NCBI RefSeq assembly: GCF_902859705.1 | Contig: NZ_CADIJO010000004.1 | Location: 248,001-312,000, forward strand | DNA: 64,000 nucleotides | Reading direction: 5' to 3' | Origin: Achromobacter deleyi | GTDB taxonomy: Bacteria; Pseudomonadota; Gammaproteobacteria; Burkholderiales; Burkholderiaceae_B | Part shown: one piece after another, positions 17,797 through 29,196 of the stretch | How the letters are laid out: each line of letters opens with the position of its first letter | Position numbering within the stretch: position 1 is the stretch's first letter | Made by a program: the position numbers and the translations under genes | Notes under the pieces: model-generated | The model's input: only the letters and a program-made list of their open reading frames with translations | Database searches by the model: none | What the model was told of the DNA's origin: nothing

Positions 17797-18120
17797 TCAA
17801 TCGTGCTCGGTGCGGTGGCCATGGGAGCAGCAAGCGTCGCCGTTGGTTCCCTTGGCCGGCGGAACCGGGTCCCAGCCGCCGGGCGACCAGGGATGGCAAC
17901 GGCCGATGCGCCGGACCATCAGCCAGAAGCCGCGCCAGGGACCGTGGCGTTCGATCGCCTCGATCGCGTACGCCGAGCAGGTCGGGGTAAAGCGGCACTG
18001 CCGGCCGATCCAGGGGCTCAGGAAGAACCTGTAGAACCGGATCGGGGCAATGAGTATTGCGGCCCCCACGGAACGCCCGCGTCGCGGACGGCTTGCCTGC
18101 CGGGGGGATGGGCCGTTCAT
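17797..18120 (-). CDS. yidD: Membrane protein insertion efficiency factor YidD
   Basis: Small membrane-associated protein (107 residues) that helps YidC-dependent insertion. The family core is clear: [39 protein letters not shown], and [18 protein letters not shown]. The ATG at 18120 overlaps the end of rnpA by 4 bases. Compared with the usual 70-90 residues it has a basic N-terminal extension and a short C-terminal tail rich in Cys and His ([14 protein letters not shown]), which could bind metal; this last point is inference. Confidence 0.95.
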   Translation of the reverse strand: MNGPSPRQASRPRRGRSVGAAILIAPIRFYRFFLSPWIGRQCRFTPTCSAYAIEAIERHGPWRGFWLMVRRIGRCHPWSPGGWDPVPPAKGTNGDACCSHGHRTEHD

Positions 18121-18488
18121 CGTGCGATCCGCTCGAAGTGAGCGTCCGCTTCGGCTCTGGCCGCGCGTTTAAGCGCGGTGAGCGAGGCGGGCGCCACCTT
18201 GCAGTGCAGCCGCACGACGTAGTCTTTTGCCGGAAGCGCCAGGCGCCGATGACGGAACGCCTCGCGGATGACCCGCTTCAAGGCGTTGCGTGTGGTGGCG
18301 TGGGCGGCGAACCGCTTGGCGATCACCAGGCCCAGGCGGGCACAGGCGTCCTGGCCGGGAGGCAGATCGTTGGGAGCGGCGCTCACAACGAAAAACGCCC
18401 CTCGGGCAAGACGCCGGCCTTTGAGGGCGGCGGCGAACTCGGAGGGGCGATGCAGCCGCGCCTCCGGGGGAAGCGTGGAGCGCGGCAT
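18117..18488 (-). CDS. rnpA: Ribonuclease P protein component
   Basis: Protein subunit of RNase P (123 residues), which binds the catalytic RNA and helps remove tRNA 5' leaders. The RNR motif is in [20 protein letters not shown], and [11 protein letters not shown] is the following conserved strand. I start at ATG 18488 ([18 protein letters not shown]), which gives the family length; the frame is open 25 codons further upstream without similarity. It lies between rpmH and yidD, overlapping yidD by 4 bases. Confidence 0.93.
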   Translation of the reverse strand: MPRSTLPPEARLHRPSEFAAALKGRRLARGAFFVVSAAPNDLPPGQDACARLGLVIAKRFAAHATTRNALKRVIREAFRHRRLALPAKDYVVRLHCKVAPASLTALKRAARAEADAHFERIAR

Positions 18489-18603
18489 GGACTGCGGGTC
18501 AGGCTTTTGCGCGGAACCGGGACGGGATTGCGAGAGGTCTTGCAATATGGCCGGTCCGTGCAAAAAAAGTCAGGCTTCCGGCAAAAGACCGGAAACGCGG
18601 GAC

Positions 18604-18738
18604 TTAGACGGCCAGACGCTTGCGGCCCTTGGCGCGGCGGGCGCTCAGGATGGCGCGGCCAGCGCGGGTTTTCATGCGCACGCGAAAGCCATGGGTGCGC
18701 TTGCGGCGGGTAACGGAAGGTTGGTAGGTACGTTTCAT
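18604..18738 (-). CDS. rpmH: 50S ribosomal protein L34
   Basis: Ribosomal protein of 44 residues, starting [20 protein letters not shown] and ending [12 protein letters not shown]; nearly every position fits the L34 consensus. The ATG is at 18738-18736. TGTGGATCG, a 7-of-9 match to a DnaA box, lies just before it. It is the first gene of the rpmH-rnpA-yidD-yidC unit and is divergent from dnaA. Confidence 0.98.
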   Translation of the reverse strand: MKRTYQPSVTRRKRTHGFRVRMKTRAGRAILSARRAKGRKRLAV

Positions 18739-19141
18739 GGACGATCCACAAAAAGAACAAAAGTCAGAAGGGACCTGCCCGGAGGGTTCCTGGTCGCGGA
18801 TCCAAAGCGGGTATCTAGTAAGCGATTGCGCCGCGTCATGGCACCAAGGTGCAAAAACGCCAGCAAAATCAGACTTGTAGACGGGGCTTGGGGGCCGGGG
18901 ATTCCCCGGGCGACCTATTCAGCAAGGCCAGGATTCCAGGCGAACGCTAGTGTAGCGCTCACGTTGATACTGGGCCTTCTGCGAAACCTTCTGACAGACA
19001 GAATTCGGAAAAGCCCACCATTTCAGCAAGTTTTCCCTGTCTTGTCAAACAGTTAAGCTGGCGGCATGTGCAAGCTTATGCCCTACCCTGTGGATAACCC
19101 ATGCCCAGGCAAGGTAGAATCGAGGTTTGAATAAGAGCGAC
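18739..19141. other. rpmH-dnaA intergenic region, conventional candidate for oriC
   Basis: This 403-base gap between divergent rpmH and dnaA is where many bacteria have their origin and the promoters of both genes. It contains one perfect DnaA box (TGTGGATAA at 19089-19097, minus orientation of TTATCCACA) about 45 bases before dnaA, and a weak one beside rpmH (18743). There is a moderately AT-rich part near 18975-19060. I see no cluster of boxes, so it may be only the dnaA promoter with an autoregulatory site. A denser box cluster lies at 14126-14179. Confidence 0.5.
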
Positions 19142-20602
19142 ATGAAAGAATTCTGGCAGACCTGCGTCAGTCGTCTTGAGCAGGAACTCCCCCCCCAACA
19201 AATCAGCGCGTGGATACGACCGCTGGTCCCGCTTGCGTATGACGAGACGCAGGCGGTGCTGCGCGTTGCCGCCCCCAACCGGTTCAAGCTGGACTGGGTG
19301 CGCAAGAACTTCTCCCACCAGATCGAAGCGTTGGCCGCGGAGTGGTTCGAGCGTCCGGTACAGGTTTTGTTCGAGTTGCCCTCGCAGGGCGCGACGCCGC
19401 GCATGCCTGTCGCGCCCGTGCGCGCCCAGCAGCCCGCGCATACGCCACTGTCCGGTGCCACGCCGTCAGGCGGTGCGCCGCCGCCCGGCATGGCCGCGCA
19501 GCCCGCCGCGCCGGCAGCCCCCGCACCCAGTGCGGGCGCGGCTGCCGTCAACGCGGATGCCGCGAACATCGTGTACGAGCGCTCGCGCCTGAACACCGAC
19601 CTGACGTTCGAGAACTTCGTGACGGGTAAGGCCAACCAGCTGGCGCGCGCTGCCGCGCTGCAGGTGGCCGAGAACCCGGGTACGTCCTACAACCCGCTGT
19701 TCCTGTATGGCGGCGTGGGCCTGGGCAAGACCCACTTGATCCACGCCATCGGCAACGCCATGGTGGCGGCCGGCACCGGGGTGCGCGTGCGCTACGTGCA
19801 CGCCGACCAATACGTGTCCGACGTGGTCAAGGCGTATCAGCGCAAGGCGTTCGACGATTTCAAGCGCTACTACCACTCGCTGGACCTGCTGCTGATCGAC
19901 GATATCCAGTTCTTCTCCGGCAAGAACCGCACGCAGGAAGAATTCTTCTACGCGTTCGAGGCGATGGTCGCGCAGCGCAAGCAGATCATCATCACCAGCG
20001 ATACGTACCCGAAGGAACTGTCGGGCATCGACAGCCGCCTGATCTCGCGCTTCGATTCCGGCCTGACGGTCGCGATCGAGCCGCCCGAACTCGAGATGCG
20101 CGTGGCGATCCTGCTGCGCAAGGCCGAGTCCGAAGGCGTGCCCATGCCCGAGGAAGTGGCGTTCTTCATCGCCAAGCACCTGCGCAGCAATGTGCGCGAA
20201 CTTGAAGGCGCGTTGCGCAAGGTGCTGGCCTACGCCCGCTTCCATGGCCGCGACGTGCTGACGGTAGACGTCTGCAAGGAAGCCCTGAAGGATCTGCTGT
20301 CCGTGTCCAACGGGCAGATCACCGTGGAAAACATCCAGAAGACGGTGGCGGATTTCTACAAGATCAAAGTGGCCGACATGTATTCGAAACGCCGGCCGGC
20401 CAATATCGCGTTGCCGCGCCAGGTCGCTATGTACCTGGCGAAGGAGCTGACCCAGAAAAGCCTGCCGGAAATCGGCGACCTGTTCGGTGGTCGTGATCAC
20501 ACCACCGTCCTGCACGCCGTACGCAAGATTTCCGACGCCCGCGCAAAGCAAGCGGAGCTCAACCATACCCTGCACGTGTTGGAACAAACTCTAAAAGGAT
20601 GA
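19142..20602 (+). CDS. dnaA: Chromosomal replication initiator protein DnaA
   Basis: DnaA (486 residues) binds DnaA boxes and opens the origin. Domain I is residues 1 to about 85 ([20 protein letters not shown]); a Pro/Ala linker covers about 85-150; the AAA+ domain has Walker [11 protein letters not shown] from residue 190 and Walker [11 protein letters not shown] near 249-258; the C-terminal box-binding helix is [14 protein letters not shown] near 449. I start at ATG 19142 with AAGAG 5 bases upstream; a TTG at 19127 is in frame but badly spaced from its nearest purine run. dnaN follows after 2 bases. Confidence 0.97.
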   Translation: MKEFWQTCVSRLEQELPPQQISAWIRPLVPLAYDETQAVLRVAAPNRFKLDWVRKNFSHQIEALAAEWFERPVQVLFELPSQGATPRMPVAPVRAQQPAHTPLSGATPSGGAPPPGMAAQPAAPAAPAPSAGAAAVNADAANIVYERSRLNTDLTFENFVTGKANQLARAAALQVAENPGTSYNPLFLYGGVGLGKTHLIHAIGNAMVAAGTGVRVRYVHADQYVSDVVKAYQRKAFDDFKRYYHSLDLLLIDDIQFFSGKNRTQEEFFYAFEAMVAQRKQIIITSDTYPKELSGIDSRLISRFDSGLTVAIEPPELEMRVAILLRKAESEGVPMPEEVAFFIAKHLRSNVRELEGALRKVLAYARFHGRDVLTVDVCKEALKDLLSVSNGQITVENIQKTVADFYKIKVADMYSKRRPANIALPRQVAMYLAKELTQKSLPEIGDLFGGRDHTTVLHAVRKISDARAKQAELNHTLHVLEQTLKG

Positions 20603-20604
20603 CC

Positions 20605-21714
20605 ATGCAACTCGTACAAACCACACGCGATGCATTGCTGAAACCGCTGTCGACCGTGGCGGGCATCGTCGAAAGACGCCATACCCTGCCCATCCTGGCG
20701 AACATCCTGATGCGCAAGGAAGGCAACAAGGTTGCCTTCATTGCGACCGACCTCGAAGTACAGATCACGACGCATGCCGACTTCGGCGTGGGCCACGACA
20801 ACGAGTCCACCACCGTTGCGGCGCGCAAGCTGCTCGACATCCTGAAGGCCCTGCCCGATACGGGCGACGTGCGCCTGGCGCTGGCCAGCAACAAGCTGTC
20901 GGTGCAATCGGCCAAGAGCCGCTTTGCCCTGCAGACGCTGGCCGCCAGCGAATTCCCCACCGTGGCTCAGCCCGAGCAGTGGGACGTGTCGCTGACCATG
21001 CCGCAACGCACGCTGCGCCATCTGTTCAACATGGTGCACTTCGCCATGGCCCAACAGGACATCCGCTACTACCTGAACGGCATGCTGCTGGTGTTTGAAC
21101 CGGGCCGTGTGCGCGCGGTTGCCACCGACGGCCACCGCCTGGCCCACTGCTCCACCGAAGCAGACGGCATCAGCGAACGCCACGAAGTGATCGTGCCGCG
21201 CAAGACCGTGCTTGAAATGCAGCGCCTGCTCGAAGACTCCGACGAAGTCGTGTCGATCGACGTGGCGCCGGGCCAGATCCGTTTCCGTTTCGGCGACGTC
21301 GAGCTGGTGTCCAAGCTGGTCGAAGGCAAGTTCCCCGATTTCACGCGCGTGATTCCCACGAATTACTCGCGCCACTTCCTGGTGGGCCGCGAAGCCTTGC
21401 AGGGCAGCCTGCAGCGCGCCGCCATTCTCACCACCGACAAGTTCAAGGGCGTGCGCCTGCAGCTGGCGCAGAACCAGATGAAGATCTCGTCCTCGAACGC
21501 CGAGCAGGAAGAGGCGCAGGAAGAAATCGACATCGACTACGGCCACGAGCCGCTGGACGTGGGCTTCAACGTCGGCTACCTGCTCGACGTGCTGGCCAAC
21601 GTCAAAGTGGACAACATCCAGTGGTCGGTCATGCCCGATGCCAACGCGTCGGCGCTCATCACCCTGCCCGAAGACGACCAGTTCAAATACGTCGTCATGC
21701 CCATGCGGATCTAA
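20605..21714 (+). CDS. dnaN: DNA polymerase III beta subunit (sliding clamp)
   Basis: Ring-shaped processivity clamp of the replicase, 369 residues, the usual length. It starts MQLVQTTRDALLKPLSTVAG and ends with the classic VVMPMRI. I prefer ATG 20605 (AAGGA just upstream, 5-base gap) over the ATG at 20599 that overlaps the dnaA stop. It is surely co-transcribed with dnaA. Confidence 0.97.
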   Translation: MQLVQTTRDALLKPLSTVAGIVERRHTLPILANILMRKEGNKVAFIATDLEVQITTHADFGVGHDNESTTVAARKLLDILKALPDTGDVRLALASNKLSVQSAKSRFALQTLAASEFPTVAQPEQWDVSLTMPQRTLRHLFNMVHFAMAQQDIRYYLNGMLLVFEPGRVRAVATDGHRLAHCSTEADGISERHEVIVPRKTVLEMQRLLEDSDEVVSIDVAPGQIRFRFGDVELVSKLVEGKFPDFTRVIPTNYSRHFLVGREALQGSLQRAAILTTDKFKGVRLQLAQNQMKISSSNAEQEEAQEEIDIDYGHEPLDVGFNVGYLLDVLANVKVDNIQWSVMPDANASALITLPEDDQFKYVVMPMRI

Positions 21715-21790
21715 GTCCGCGCTCATGTGGGTTTGTGCCGCCACGGGCCTGATGGCTCGTCGGCGGTCCGGCCGCCAGGCCGTTCTTTAA

Positions 21791-24256
<2,466 letters not shown>

Positions 24257-24312
24257 TCGCTTGCGGTCAGGCAAACATCGTGCTGCCCGCCCGGGCGGCG
24301 GGATGACACAAG

Positions 24313-24341
24313 AAGGGGCTGCTCAGGCAGCCCCTTTTTTT
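24313..24341 (+). terminator. Rho-independent terminator after gyrB
   Basis: AAGGGGCTGC (24313-24322) pairs perfectly with GCAGCCCCTT (24327-24336) around TCAG, and the T-run reaches 24341. It closes the dnaA-dnaN-gyrB unit. Confidence 0.93.
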
Positions 24342-24389
24342 GCGGGTTTGCTCTGTTCTCGCCCTGCTGGCAGATTCGATCAGGAGTAC

Positions 24390-24443
24390 CAAAAATGGGC
24401 TACATTACAAAAATATCCCAATTATGGGTTAATTATGTAACTT
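24390..24443 (+). promoter_or_regulatory. AT-rich promoter region of the SatD-like gene
   Basis: This short stretch is far richer in A and T than its surroundings. It holds ATTACA (24404-24409) facing TGTAAC (24436-24441), and the small dyad CCCAATTATGGG (24418-24429) between them. This is a plausible operator and promoter for the following two-gene unit; the SatD-like protein itself ends in an HTH-like segment and could bind here. Evidence is only composition and dyads. Confidence 0.35.
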
Positions 24444-25103
24444 ATGATGACATCTCGATATTCGCACACCGTTGTCATGGGAGACCTCGTATCCAGTGAG
24501 CGCTCGCCCTCAGTGGCCGACTTGCATCGTGTATTCAATGAGGTGATCGATCAGGTCAATGAAGACGACCAGCGCAAGCTCGTCTCGCCGCTCACGATCA
24601 CACTGGGTGACGAATTCCAAGGCATTTGTGCGAATCTGTCCGATGGCCTGGCGCTGTTGCGAAAGCTCAGGGCAGGCATGCTGCTCAAGCTGCTCGAATG
24701 CCGGTTTGTGTTGGGTGTCATCTCTTTGGAAACACCCATCAACAACGATCGGGCATGGAACATGATGGGGCCGGGTCTTGCAGCGAGTCGCAAACGCCTT
24801 GCTGACAAGCGAGACAGCAACGCATACCGTTTTGTATTGCCGGATCAGCCAACCGTACAGATTCTGATGGACGGTGTGGGCGCTGCGCTGACGGATATCG
24901 AGAGTGATTGGACCGACCGCCAAAGGCAGGTCATTTTGTTGTCGGAGCGAAAGGCGGTCGGAGATCTGGTGACTCAGCTCGGAATGTCTACGGCCACCTA
25001 CTACAAGATTCGCCGAGCCGGCCGTTTCGAACTCTATGAACACGAGTGGCGTGCGTTGACGGAAAGCGCCGCGGCGCTGGACAGACATTACGGACTGCTA
25101 TGA
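24444..25103 (+). CDS. SatD-family protein
   Basis: A 219-residue protein with the hallmarks of the SatD family: VVMGDLVSSERSPSVADLHR near the start and ITLGDEFQGICANLSDGL in the middle. The biochemical role of this family is not established; SatD was named from a stress-related streptococcal locus. The C-terminal part (AVGDLVTQLGMSTATYYKIR, then AGRFELYEHEWRAL) looks like a helix-turn-helix, suggesting DNA binding. The GC content is visibly lower than in gyrB or the LysR gene on either side. ATG 24444 or 24447 may be used; neither has a clear ribosome site. Its stop overlaps the next gene by 4 bases. Confidence 0.72.
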   Translation: MMTSRYSHTVVMGDLVSSERSPSVADLHRVFNEVIDQVNEDDQRKLVSPLTITLGDEFQGICANLSDGLALLRKLRAGMLLKLLECRFVLGVISLETPINNDRAWNMMGPGLAASRKRLADKRDSNAYRFVLPDQPTVQILMDGVGAALTDIESDWTDRQRQVILLSERKAVGDLVTQLGMSTATYYKIRRAGRFELYEHEWRALTESAAALDRHYGLL

Positions 25104-25558
25104 CCTGCGAATGGGTACTATCGATCGCCTCAACGATTGTCGCGCTATTTCTGCTGACTGCCACCGGCAACAGAATTTGCAAGAGAATGCTTGAGTGGAG
25201 CGGGCTGATTACGGCCATGAAGAACAAGCCCCTGCAGGCAAGTTCCAGTCCTGCTGGTGAGGCGCCCGCGGCGTCGCCATTGATCAGTCATCCCAGGGTG
25301 GGTCACTTGATAGGCAGCCTTGAGCGACTGCTTATCGCCGCAGGTGTATTGGTGGGGGCGTGGGAAATTCTGGTTGCGGTCATTGCGCTGAAGACAGTGG
25401 CTCGCTTCAAGGAACTGGATCAGAAGCTCGACGCGGAATATTTTCTGGTCGGTTCTCTGTTCAGTTTGGTCTGGGCCATCGTCATCACGTACGGTTGGAT
25501 GGGGTTTGACCACTTCTTGGGGCTTGATCTGCTAGCCGAACTCAAGCGTTCCAAGTAG
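25100..25558 (+). CDS. Small multi-pass membrane protein coupled to the SatD-like gene
   Basis: A 152-residue protein of unknown family with three likely membrane helices: about residues 4-24 (EWVLSIASTIVALFLLTA), 72-98 (LLIAAGVLVGAWEILVAVIA) and 116-142 (FLVGSLFSLVWAIVITYGWM). A Ser/Pro/Ala-rich cytoplasmic or periplasmic loop separates the first two. The ATG overlaps the SatD-like stop (ATGA), so translation is coupled and the proteins probably act together. A terminator follows. I do not recognise the domain. Confidence 0.7.
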   Translation: MTCEWVLSIASTIVALFLLTATGNRICKRMLEWSGLITAMKNKPLQASSSPAGEAPAASPLISHPRVGHLIGSLERLLIAAGVLVGAWEILVAVIALKTVARFKELDQKLDAEYFLVGSLFSLVWAIVITYGWMGFDHFLGLDLLAELKRSK

Positions 25559-25576
25559 TCCGTATGCCATGTCATC

Positions 25577-25603
25577 GAGGGGCCGCAGGTGCGGCCCCTC
25601 TTT
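25577..25603. terminator. Terminator between convergent genes
   Basis: GAGGGGCCGC (25577-25586) pairs perfectly with GCGGCCCCTC (25591-25600) around AGGT, then TTT. It ends the SatD-like unit and faces the end of the LysR gene. Confidence 0.75.
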
Positions 25604-25628
25604 GCATTGATCAGGTCCTGCGGGATGA

Positions 25629-26552
25629 CTACCCCTGCACGTCATTCGCCCACGGCTCGGCCGTCAGGCGCTGTGCCAGGTATTCGATCAGCGCCTGCAC
25701 CCGGGCCGGCCGGCGCCGCCCCGGTGGTGTGACGATGTGCAGCGCGATCGGGTCCACCTGCCAGTCGTCCATGGCGGTTTCGAGGGCGCCCGATTGCAGG
25801 TCTTCCCAGGCCAGGAATTCCGGTTGCAGCGCCAGGCCCATGCCGGCCCGCAGAGCGGGCGCCAGGGCTTCGGCGTTGTTGACGTTCAGGTGGATGGGCA
25901 AGGCCTGCGAAAACTCGCCGTGCTTCTCGTGGCGAAAGCGCCAGCTGGCGCCGTTGCGGGCGTACATGTATTGCAGCGCGTTGTGCTGCGCCAGGTCGCG
26001 CGGGTGCTTGGGCTTGCCCGCGCGCTTGAAGTAGCCGGGCGCGCCCACCAGCAGGATGCGCACCGAGCACAGGCGCCGCGCCAGCAGGGTGGAATCCACC
26101 AGGTTGGAGATGCGCAGCGCCACGTCGAAGCGCTCGGACACCAGGTCGGCCTGCTTGTCGTTGAATTCGATCTCCAGTCCCACGTCGGGATGCGCCTGCA
26201 TGAAGGGCGGCAGCATCGGCGCCAGGTGCGTGACGCCGAACGACATGGGTGCGGCCAGGCGGATCTTGCCGCGCAGGCTGGTGGATTTTTCCGTGACCTC
26301 GGCTTCGACCGCTTCGCCTTCCTCGAGGATGCGGGCGGCCCGTTCCAGGGCGGCGTAACCCGATTCGGTCAGCGTCATGCTGCGCGACGTGCGGTGGAAC
26401 AGCGTGGTCTTCATGCGGGTTTCCAGCCGGGTGATGGTCTTGGAAACCGTGGCCTGGGCCACCGACAGTTCCGTGGCGGTCTTGGCGAACGACCCGGTCT
26501 CGGCAACCTTGGCGAAGATCGCCCACCCTTCCAGATCGGGCAGTTTATTCAT
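25629..26552 (-). CDS. LysR-family transcriptional regulator
   Basis: A 307-residue LysR regulator. The winged HTH is at about residues 1-60 (FAKVAETGSFAKTATELSVA, QATVSKTITRLETRMKTTLF, HRTSRSMTLTESG), in the style of CrgA/AaeR proteins; the effector domain starts near 92 (GKIRLAAPMSFGVTHLAPML). It is divergent from the operon that begins with the isochorismatase-like gene, across 316 bases, and so is the likely regulator of that operon and of itself. Confidence 0.92.
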   Translation of the reverse strand: MNKLPDLEGWAIFAKVAETGSFAKTATELSVAQATVSKTITRLETRMKTTLFHRTSRSMTLTESGYAALERAARILEEGEAVEAEVTEKSTSLRGKIRLAAPMSFGVTHLAPMLPPFMQAHPDVGLEIEFNDKQADLVSERFDVALRISNLVDSTLLARRLCSVRILLVGAPGYFKRAGKPKHPRDLAQHNALQYMYARNGASWRFRHEKHGEFSQALPIHLNVNNAEALAPALRAGMGLALQPEFLAWEDLQSGALETAMDDWQVDPIALHIVTPPGRRRPARVQALIEYLAQRLTAEPWANDVQG

Positions 26553-26868
26553 CGTGCGCTCTCAGGTATCAGTTCGCGCCGATGATAGCGGCTGCCTATT
26601 GCCCATACAAGATTGCCTTGCAAAGGGTCACGCAATCGCAGTACGCCAGAGGGATCATGCAAAAAATGGAAAGGATGGAATTCCGTGCGGCGGATTCTCA
26701 GGGGACGGACCCATCCCTAATATGCCTACACCGACAGACAACGCAGACGGAAGCTTCAAGCGGCGCTTCCAGCAGCCCTGAAACGGTGCAGGCACAAGCC
26801 GCCTGCGAGGACCCCGAATTCATTTCGCCGCCCCTTTTTTGACTGATCCCCTGAAAGAGAGACCCGCC
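26553..26868. promoter_or_regulatory. Divergent promoter region between LysR and the isochorismatase operon
   Basis: A 316-base region without a convincing gene. GATTGC (26611-26616) and GCAATC (26632-26637) form an interrupted dyad of the size LysR proteins bind. A run CGCCCCTTTTTTG occurs at 26829-26841, just before the isochorismatase leader. A strong ribosome site (AAAGAGAGA) precedes the downstream ATG. Promoter elements were not fixed. Confidence 0.35.
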
Positions 26869-27555
26869 ATGTCGAACCGCAAATACCTCGAAGTCCTGAC
26901 CCCCGAGAACAGCCAGATCATCTTCATCGACCAGCAGCCGCAGATGGCATTCGGCGTGCAGTCGATCGACCGCCAGACGCTGAAGAACAACGTGGTGGGC
27001 CTGGCCAAGGCCGCGCGCACCTTCAACATCCCCACCACCATCACCACGGTGGAAACCGAGAGCTTCTCGGGCAATACCTTCCCTGAACTGCTGGCCGTGT
27101 TTCCGGACAACAAGATCCTGGAACGCACCTCGATGAATTCGTGGGACGACCAGAACGTGCGTGACGCGCTGGCCGCCAACGGCCGCAAGAAGGTCATCGT
27201 GGCGGGCCTGTGGACCGAAGTCTGCAACACCACCTTCGCGCTGTGCGCCATGCTGGAAGGCGACTACGAGATCTACATGGTGGCCGACGCTTCGGGCGGC
27301 ACCTCGGCGGATGCGCACAAGTACGCCATGGACCGCATGATCCAGGCCGGTGTGGTGCCGGTGACCTGGCAGCAAGTGTTGCTGGAATGGCAGCGCGACT
27401 GGGCCCGCAAGGAAACCTATGACGCCGTCACCGCCATCGTCAAGGAACACTCCGGTGCATACGGCATGGGCATCGACTACGCCGTGACCCACGTTCACAA
27501 GCTGGCCGAGCGCGTGCAGCACGGCGAACGCATCGGCCCCAACCCGGCCAAGTAA
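26869..27555 (+). CDS. Isochorismatase-family cysteine hydrolase (YcaC-like)
   Basis: A 228-residue cytoplasmic hydrolase of the isochorismatase-like superfamily. The catalytic triad is visible: Asp21 in IIFIDQQPQMAFGV, Lys82 in PDNKILERTSMNSW, and Cys119 in VAGLWTEVCNTTFAL. The layout is closest to YcaC-type proteins, whose physiological substrate is unknown. I start at ATG 26869, which has a purine-rich ribosome site. It heads an operon with an exporter, pirin-like, XapX, YtcJ-like and DoxX genes under a divergent LysR regulator. Confidence 0.88.
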   Translation: MSNRKYLEVLTPENSQIIFIDQQPQMAFGVQSIDRQTLKNNVVGLAKAARTFNIPTTITTVETESFSGNTFPELLAVFPDNKILERTSMNSWDDQNVRDALAANGRKKVIVAGLWTEVCNTTFALCAMLEGDYEIYMVADASGGTSADAHKYAMDRMIQAGVVPVTWQQVLLEWQRDWARKETYDAVTAIVKEHSGAYGMGIDYAVTHVHKLAERVQHGERIGPNPAK

Positions 27556-27576
27556 TCCCGGAACCAGGAGCGCACC

Positions 27577-29196
27577 GTGCCAGACCAGAAGAACCATTCC
27601 GCGGGAGGCAGCTTCGTGGCGCTGCGCCAGCCCGTGTTTGCCGTGTTGTGGGCGGCCACGGTGCTGGGCAACGTCGGCAGCTTCATGCGCGACGTGGCCA
27701 GCTCCTGGCTGGTGACGGACCTGTCCGCCAGCCCGACCGCCGTGGCCCTGATCCAGACGGCGGCGACGCTGCCGATCTTTCTCTTGGCGATTCCGGCGGG
27801 CGTGCTGTCGGACATTCTGGACCGGCGGCGCTTCCTGATAGTGGTGCAGCTGCTGCTGGCCTCGGTCAGCGGCACGCTGCTGGTGCTGTCGCACTTTGGC
27901 GCATTGACGGTGGATTACCTGATTGCGCTGACCTTCGTGGGCGGTATCGGCGCGGCGTTGATGGGGCCGACCTGGCAGTCCATCGTGCCCGAGCTGGTGC
28001 CGCGCGAGAATCTGAAAGGCGCGGTGGCGCTGAACTCGCTGGGGATCAACATTGCGCGGGCCATCGGCCCGGCCGCAGGCGGCCTGATACTGGCCAGCTT
28101 CGGCGCCGCGGTGACCTACGGCATGGATGTGCTGAGCTACGTCTTCGTGATTGCCGCCCTGCTCTGGTGGAAGCGCCCGGCCGCTGGCGACAGCGCCTTG
28201 TCGGAAAACTTCCTGGGGGCTTTCCGCGCCGGCCTGCGTTACACACGGGCCAGCAAAGAACTGCACCGCGTGCTGTTGCGCGCCGCCGTGTTCTTCCTGT
28301 TTGCCAGCGCCGTGTGGGCCCTGCTGCCCCTGGTGGCACGGCAGATGCTGGGCGGCACCGCGGGGTTCTACGGTGTGCTGCTGGGCGCGGTGGGCGCTGG
28401 CGCCATCATCGGCGCTCTGGTGATGCCGCGGCTGAGCGCGCATCTGGATACGGACGGACTGGTGCTGCTGGCGTCGGTGGTCAGTGCGGCGGTCATGGCG
28501 ATGCTGGTGTTTGCCCCCCCCAAGTGGCTGGCCGTGCTGTTGCTGGTGCTGCTGGGCATGGGCTGGATCACTGCGCTCACGACCTTCAACAGCGTGGCCC
28601 AGGCGATTCTGCCGAACTGGGTGCGTGGCCGCGGCCTGGCCGTGTACCTGATGGTGTTCAACGGCGCGATGGCCGCCGGCAGCCTGGGCTGGGGCCTGGT
28701 GGCCCGGGAGATCGGCGTGCCGTACGCGCTGGCGGCCAGCGCGGCAGGCCTGGTGCTGGTGGCGCTGTTGTTCCACCGTGTTCGCCTGCCGGTGGGCGAA
28801 GCGGATCTGCAGGCATCCAACCACTGGCCCGAGCCGCTGGTGGCGGAATCGGTGGCCAACGACCGCGGGCCGGTGATGGTGCAGGTGGAATACCGCATTC
28901 GCCAGGAAGACCGCCCGGCGTTCCTGGATGCGATGCAACGCTTGTCGCAGGAACGGTTGCGCGATGGCGCCTATGCCTGGGGCGTGGTCGAACACACGAA
29001 CGATCCAGAGCGCGTGGTCGAGTGGTTCTTCGTGGAATCGTGGGCCGAACATCTGCGCCAGCATCATCGGGTATCGCATGCCGATGCCGACCTGCAGGCT
29101 GAGACGCTGCGCTTTCATATCGGGCCGGACAAGCCGGAAGTCCATCACTTCCTGGCGTTGAAACCAGGATCATCGAAAGAGGCTCGCCATGATTGA
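27577..29196 (+). CDS. MFS transporter of the transmembrane secretion effector type
   Basis: A 539-residue major-facilitator protein. It starts FVALRQPVFAVLWAATVLGN, as in the MFS_3 (EntS-like exporter) group, and has about 12 hydrophobic segments up to residue ~410. The last ~115 residues are soluble: MVQVEYRIRQEDRPAFLDAM and HTNDPERVVEWFFVESWAEH resemble a dimeric ferredoxin-like alpha/beta fold, a known extension in this group. The start is GTG 27577 with AGGAG 6 bases upstream. The stop overlaps the pirin-like start by 8 bases. Probably an exporter of a small organic compound. Confidence 0.85.
   Translation: MPDQKNHSAGGSFVALRQPVFAVLWAATVLGNVGSFMRDVASSWLVTDLSASPTAVALIQTAATLPIFLLAIPAGVLSDILDRRRFLIVVQLLLASVSGTLLVLSHFGALTVDYLIALTFVGGIGAALMGPTWQSIVPELVPRENLKGAVALNSLGINIARAIGPAAGGLILASFGAAVTYGMDVLSYVFVIAALLWWKRPAAGDSALSENFLGAFRAGLRYTRASKELHRVLLRAAVFFLFASAVWALLPLVARQMLGGTAGFYGVLLGAVGAGAIIGALVMPRLSAHLDTDGLVLLASVVSAAVMAMLVFAPPKWLAVLLLVLLGMGWITALTTFNSVAQAILPNWVRGRGLAVYLMVFNGAMAAGSLGWGLVAREIGVPYALAASAAGLVLVALLFHRVRLPVGEADLQASNHWPEPLVAESVANDRGPVMVQVEYRIRQEDRPAFLDAMQRLSQERLRDGAYAWGVVEHTNDPERVVEWFFVESWAEHLRQHHRVSHADADLQAETLRFHIGPDKPEVHHFLALKPGSSKEARHD

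Noticed and set aside
18739..19141. Confident oriC call in the rpmH-dnaA gap
   Set aside because: Only one perfect and one weak DnaA box are visible; reported as a candidate only.
26582..26842. 86-codon frame upstream of the isochorismatase-like gene
   Set aside because: No ribosome site, no domain, and it lies in the promoter region between divergent genes.
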